DNA from: Beutenbergia cavernae DSM 12333 | GTDB taxonomy: Bacteria > Actinomycetota > Actinomycetes > Actinomycetales > Beutenbergiaceae | Length of the DNA stretch: 64,000 nucleotides | Direction of reading: 5' to 3' | Assembly (NCBI RefSeq): GCF_000023105.1 | Contig: NC_012669.1 | Span: forward strand, 3,907,025-3,971,024 | Shown here: positions 60,523 through 64,000 of the stretch, piece after piece | How the letters are laid out: every line of letters starts with the position of its first letter | How positions within the stretch are numbered: position 1 is the first letter of the stretch | The notes under the pieces: generated by a model | Databases searched by the model: none | What the model was told of the DNA's origin: nothing | The model's input: only the letters and a program-made list of their open reading frames with translations | Made by a program: the position numbers and the translations under genes

Positions 60523-61656
60523 GAGCGCGGCAACGACGCCTCTGCCGCCGAGAGCCGCCCCGCCGCGCCGTCGGCCGGGCACGCTTCGCGCGGCACTGCC
60601 CGCTCGGAGCGCCGGCTCGCGAACCGGGAGGACGCCGCCCGCGGCGCCGGAGCCGGCCGCGTGACGATCTACGACGTCGCCGAACGGGCCGGCGTCGGCA
60701 TCGCCACCGTGAGCCGAGCGATGCGGCCCGGCGGCTCCGTCTCGGAGCGCACCCGAGGCCGCGTCCAGGCGGCGATCGACGAGCTCGGGTTCCGGCCGAG
60801 CCACCTGGGCACGTCCCTGGCCTCCCGCCGGCACGCAGCGAACGGCATCGTGTTTCCCGACCTCTCGGGCCCGTACTTCGCGGAGGTCATCCTCGGCTAC
60901 GAGGAGACCGCCACGCGTCTCGGCCGCAGCGTGCTGATCCTGTCGACGGAAGGCCGCGACGACCCCGTCGCCGCCGTCCGCGACCTCGCCGCGCGGGTCG
61001 ACGGGCTCGTGCTGCTCGGTCGCACTGTCCCCGACGACGTCGTCACGCAGCTCGCGCGGAGCGGGCTGCCGGTCGCGTTCATCGCCCGCCCGGCGACCGA
61101 CGGCGTCGCCACCGTGCGCGTCGACAACGCCGGCGGGGCGCGCGAGCTCGCGGCGCACCTCCTCGAGCGCGGCTTCACCGCCCCGCGGTTCCTCGGCGAC
61201 CCCGACGCCAGCCCCGACGTCGAGGAACGGTGGGACGCGCTGCGTGCCACGCTCGCCGCCGGCGGCGTCCACCTCACGCTCACGCGCGCCGGGTTCTCCG
61301 TCGCCTCCGGCCACACCGCCGCGCACCAGGTCCTGGGTGAGACGGCACGGCCCGACGTCCTCGTCTGCGCGAACGACGAGGTGGCGCTCGGCGCGATCGA
61401 CGCCGCCGAGGAGCTGGGGCTCACGGTCGGCCGCGACGTCGCCGTCACCGGCTGGGACGACATCATGGCCGCCCAGTTCTCACGCCCCGGGCTGACGACC
61501 GTCCGCCAGCCGATGCGGCGCCTCGGCGCCGTCGCCGCCGAGCTGCTCGACGAACGCCTGCGCGACCCGTCGACCCCCGCACGTTCCGACGTCCTACCCG
61601 CACGTCTCGTGGTGCGACCAAGCACCACGAGCGCCCCACCAGGAGGAAAACCATGA
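60508..61656 (+). CDS. LacI-family transcriptional regulator
   Basis: A 382-residue repressor. HTH is VTIYDVAERAGVGIATVSRAM (hinge and recognition helix), at about residues 51-71 after a low-complexity 50-residue N-terminal extension. The sugar-binding core follows, with the PBP-like FPDLSGPYFAEVIL and CANDEVALGAIDAAEELGL. ATG 60508 is 7 nt behind a TACCAT -10. A GTG at 60660 would give a more usual N-terminus and is the alternative. Its stop overlaps the binding-protein start (ATGA), so it heads the sugar ABC operon. Confidence 0.9.
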   Translation: MEALPERGNDASAAESRPAAPSAGHASRGTARSERRLANREDAARGAGAGRVTIYDVAERAGVGIATVSRAMRPGGSVSERTRGRVQAAIDELGFRPSHLGTSLASRRHAANGIVFPDLSGPYFAEVILGYEETATRLGRSVLILSTEGRDDPVAAVRDLAARVDGLVLLGRTVPDDVVTQLARSGLPVAFIARPATDGVATVRVDNAGGARELAAHLLERGFTAPRFLGDPDASPDVEERWDALRATLAAGGVHLTLTRAGFSVASGHTAAHQVLGETARPDVLVCANDEVALGAIDAAEELGLTVGRDVAVTGWDDIMAAQFSRPGLTTVRQPMRRLGAVAAELLDERLRDPSTPARSDVLPARLVVRPSTTSAPPGGKP

Positions 61657-62936
61657 GAAGCAACGCGCGCGCCACCGTCGGCGTGCTGGCCGCGGCGACC
61701 GCTGCGGCGCTCGTCCTGAGCGCCTGCGGTCGCAGCGAGACGCCGGAGGGCGAGGGGGAGCCCACGGCGAGCGCGATCGAGGAAGGTCCCGCCACCGGCA
61801 CGATCGAGGTCTGGGCGATGGGCACCGAAGGCGAGGCGCTCGAGGAGTTCGCCGCCACGTTCGAGGAGGCCAACCCGGACGCGACGGTCAACGTGACGGC
61901 AGTCCCCTGGGACGCCGCTCACGACAAGATCACGACGGCCATCGCCGGCGGCCAGACACCCGACGTCTCGATGATCGGCACCACGTGGATGGGTGAGATG
62001 GCGCTCACCGGCGCGCTCGACCCCACGCCCGACATCATCGACTCCAGCACCTTCTTCCCCGGCGGCTGGGACTCCACGGTGGTCGGCGGCACGTCCTACG
62101 GCGTCCCGTGGTACGTCGAGACACGCGTCCTGTACTACCGCTCCGACCTCGCCGAGCGGGCCGGCGTCGAGGCTCCGACGGACTGGGAGGGGCTCACCGA
62201 GTTCGCCACGGCGATCCAGGACGGCGGCGCGGAGTGGGGCATCAACCTGCAGCCCGGCCAGACCGGTGCGTGGCAGACGTTCATGCCGTTCGCGTGGCAG
62301 GCCGGCGCCGAGATCACGAACGACGACGAGACGGAGTTCACGTTCGACTCCCCGGAGTTCGTCGCGGCCCTGGAGAAGTACCAGTCCTTCTTCACTGACG
62401 GCCTCGCGCCGACCGACCTGCCCGAGGGTTCGCTCGAGCCTGGGTTCGTCGACGGCACGATCGGCTCGTTCGTGTCCGGCCCGTGGCACGTCGGCATCCT
62501 CCGCGACACCGGCGGCGAGGAGTTCGTGACGAACGACCTGGCGCTGACGCCGCTGCCCGCGGACGCCCAGCCCGCGTCGTTCATCGGCGGGTCGAACCTC
62601 TCGGTCTTCGAGTCCTCCGAGAACCGCGACGCGGCCTGGAAGTTCGTCCAGTGGCTGAGCGAGCCCGAGACGCAGGTCGCGTGGTACGAGACGGTGAACG
62701 ACCTGCCGTCCGTGCAGAGCGCGTGGGACGACCCGGCGATCGCCGACGACCCGTTCCTCGGCGTCTTCGGCGACCAGCTCGACTCGGCCCAGGCCCCGCC
62801 GGCCGTCCCGACCTGGGAGCAGATCACGTCCGTGATCGACACCGAGCTCGAGAAGCTGTGCAAGACGGGCGCCGACCCGCAGGAGGTCGCGACGGCGATC
62901 CAGACGCAGGCGAGCGCCATCGGGACGGGGCTGTAA
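61653..62936 (+). CDS. Sugar ABC importer substrate-binding lipoprotein
   Basis: A 427-residue binding protein with a signal sequence (VGVLAAATAAALVL) and lipobox LSAC, then an acidic linker. The mature SBP family 1 core has IEVWAMGTEGEALEEFAATF, YGVPWYVETRVLYYRSDL and GFVDGTIGSFVSGPWHVGIL. It follows the LacI gene in an ATGA overlap and is followed by the MalF-like permease. The ligand is unknown; a disaccharide or oligosaccharide is typical. Confidence 0.93.
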   Translation: MRSNARATVGVLAAATAAALVLSACGRSETPEGEGEPTASAIEEGPATGTIEVWAMGTEGEALEEFAATFEEANPDATVNVTAVPWDAAHDKITTAIAGGQTPDVSMIGTTWMGEMALTGALDPTPDIIDSSTFFPGGWDSTVVGGTSYGVPWYVETRVLYYRSDLAERAGVEAPTDWEGLTEFATAIQDGGAEWGINLQPGQTGAWQTFMPFAWQAGAEITNDDETEFTFDSPEFVAALEKYQSFFTDGLAPTDLPEGSLEPGFVDGTIGSFVSGPWHVGILRDTGGEEFVTNDLALTPLPADAQPASFIGGSNLSVFESSENRDAAWKFVQWLSEPETQVAWYETVNDLPSVQSAWDDPAIADDPFLGVFGDQLDSAQAPPAVPTWEQITSVIDTELEKLCKTGADPQEVATAIQTQASAIGTGL

Positions 62937-62938
62937 GC

Positions 62939-64000
62939 GTGTCCTCCCGGACCGAGGCCGGCCCCGGCGCGGCTGCGCCGGGGCCCGGCCCCTCGCCCGA
63001 GACCTCCCCGCGCATCGGCCCGGGGCGGGACATCGCCGTCCGCGCGCACTCCCCGCTGTACCGGCGGCGCACCCGGATCGCGTGGGGGTTCGCGATCCCG
63101 TTCATGGTGCTCTTCCTCGCGTTCACGCTCGGGCCGGTGCTCATGTCGCTCGGGATGTCCGTCACGGACATCCGCAGCGCCGACCTGCGCAACCCGTTCG
63201 ACGTCAACTTCGTCGGGCTCGACAACTTCGCCGCGGTGTTCGCCGACGAGATCTTCCGCAAGGCGGCGCTGAACACCGCGTACTTCGTGCTCGTCGGGAT
63301 CCCCCTGACGATCGCACTGTCGCTCGCGATCGCCGTCCTCCTCAACATCGGGATCACGCGCCTCAAGGCGTTCTTCCGCATCGGCTACTACATGCCGGTC
63401 GTGACGAGCATCGTGGCCGTCGCCGTCGTCTGGCGGTTCCTGCTGCAGCCGGACAACGGCCTCATCAACGAGGTCCTCGGCTGGTTCGGTATCGACGGTC
63501 CGAACTGGCTCGCTAGCACCACCTGGGCGATGCCCGCCCTCATCGCCATGGCGACCTGGCGGTCGATCGGGACGCTCATCATCATCTTCCTGGCCGGGCT
63601 ACAGGCGGTCGACCCGGCGCAGCACGAGGCGGCAGCGCTCGACGGCGCCGGCGGCTGGCAGCGATTCCGGTTCGTGACGCTTCCCGCGGTCCGCCCGACG
63701 CTGCTGTTCGCCGCCGTCATCACCGGCATCGGCTACCTGCAGTTCTTCGAGGAGCCCTTCGTCATGACGCAGGGTGGCCCGCTCAACAGCACGATCTCCG
63801 TGGCCTACTACATCTACAACCAGTTCGGGTTCGGCAACTACGGCTTCGCGGCCGCGATGAGCTACGTCCTGTTCGTCGCGATCATCATCCTCACGCTGGT
63901 GCAGTTCCGGGCGCTCGGGGACCGTGACGAGACGAAGAGGCGCCGACGCCGCAAGCCGGCGCGCGCCGTCGTGCCCGCCACCCCAGGAGGTACGCGATGA
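62939..64000 (+). CDS. Sugar ABC importer permease (MalF-like)
   Basis: A 353-residue permease with a Pro/Gly-rich N-terminal cytoplasmic stretch of ~35 residues, then six helices: WGFAIPFMVLFLAFTLGP, AYFVLVGIPLTIALSLAIAVL and others. The coupling loop is HEAAALDGAGGWQRFRFVTLP. GTG 62939 is 2 bp after the binding-protein stop. The TGA at 63998-64000 overlaps the start of the next gene. The C-terminal tail is basic (TKRRRRRKPARAV). Confidence 0.93.
   Translation: MSSRTEAGPGAAAPGPGPSPETSPRIGPGRDIAVRAHSPLYRRRTRIAWGFAIPFMVLFLAFTLGPVLMSLGMSVTDIRSADLRNPFDVNFVGLDNFAAVFADEIFRKAALNTAYFVLVGIPLTIALSLAIAVLLNIGITRLKAFFRIGYYMPVVTSIVAVAVVWRFLLQPDNGLINEVLGWFGIDGPNWLASTTWAMPALIAMATWRSIGTLIIIFLAGLQAVDPAQHEAAALDGAGGWQRFRFVTLPAVRPTLLFAAVITGIGYLQFFEEPFVMTQGGPLNSTISVAYYIYNQFGFGNYGFAAAMSYVLFVAIIILTLVQFRALGDRDETKRRRRRKPARAVVPATPGGTR
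63997..64000 (+). CDS. Start of the next permease gene (MalG-like expected), truncated
   Basis: ATG at 63997-63999 overlaps the permease stop (ATGA) and has AGGAGG 6 bp upstream (CAGGAGGTACGCG). In ABC operons of this layout the next gene is the second permease. Only four bases are in the window, so the product cannot be verified. Confidence 0.5.

Overview
This is a very GC-rich stretch from an actinobacterium. The evidence is frequent GTG starts, GTGA/ATGA gene overlaps, -10-only leaderless starts of the TAnnnT-N6/7-ATG/GTG type, a DtxR/IdeR-type iron box, an actinobacterial succinate dehydrogenase with a five-helix anchor, and purL and purF-purM with a sterol-carrier-like gene. The gene style suggests the order Micrococcales (Cellulomonas/Beutenbergia-like soil organisms); this is inference and I have not matched it to a genome. 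Coding density is high, and no gap between genes exceeds about 220 bases. I found no tRNA, rRNA, insertion sequence, prophage or CRISPR array.

Layout. 1-2.2 kb: purM (cut by the window edge) and purF. 2.2-9.5 kb: an accessory stretch with an NhaA antiporter fused to a DsbA-like thioredoxin domain, a divergent AraC regulator/phytanoyl-CoA dioxygenase-like pair, a CoA-ligase-like protein with a nitroreductase-like partner, and an AhpD-like protein. 9.5-11.9 kb: a tight operon of a sterol-carrier-like protein, a small membrane protein and an RNB ribonuclease. 11.9-15.4 kb: an ECF41-type sigma factor with an adjacent FAD oxidoreductase, and RsgA. 15.5-18.5 kb: aspartase/fumarase-class lyase and malic enzyme. 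18.6-23.2 kb: a frameshifted aminoglycoside-phosphotransferase-like gene, an MFS exporter, a sigma/membrane-protein pair and a GrpB-family protein. 23.2-28.0 kb: an amino-sugar/tagatose pathway operon (SIS, ROK kinase, PfkB kinase, class II aldolase) next to a GH29 alpha-fucosidase. 28.1-31.7 kb: an ABC exporter with a NarL-type two-component system. 31.9-34.3 kb: purL. 34.5-39.6 kb: a small membrane protein, a PadR-ABC exporter unit, a small kinase, and a MarR/FMN-reductase divergent pair. 39.6-47.9 kb: an ABC sugar importer with an enolase-superfamily enzyme, an unrecognised TIM-barrel-like enzyme, hydroxypyruvate isomerase, a tartronate-semialdehyde-reductase-like enzyme and a GntR regulator. 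48-55.7 kb: a siderophore-interacting protein behind an iron box, a flavin disulfide reductase, a lone mycosin-like protease and the succinate dehydrogenase operon. 55.9-60.3 kb: acyl-CoA oxidase with its TetR regulator and a GT39-type membrane glycosyltransferase. 60.5-64 kb: the start of a LacI-regulated sugar ABC operon that runs off the window.

How the genes work together. Three separate carbohydrate systems are present: the GalNAc/tagatose-like operon, the GntR-linked sugar-acid cluster, and the LacI operon. This suggests a plant- or soil-polymer-degrading life style. Central metabolism (sdh, malic enzyme, purine synthesis) is interleaved with these accessory blocks. Several genes end in unusually long, T-tract-free hairpins; two of these hairpins share a CGAACCTCG-based repeat unit. 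The most unusual signals are the 39.6-47.9 kb sugar-acid cluster with its unknown enzyme, the long hairpin family, a plus-strand intrinsic terminator with no recognised gene in front of it, and a hexanucleotide array occupying a promoter.
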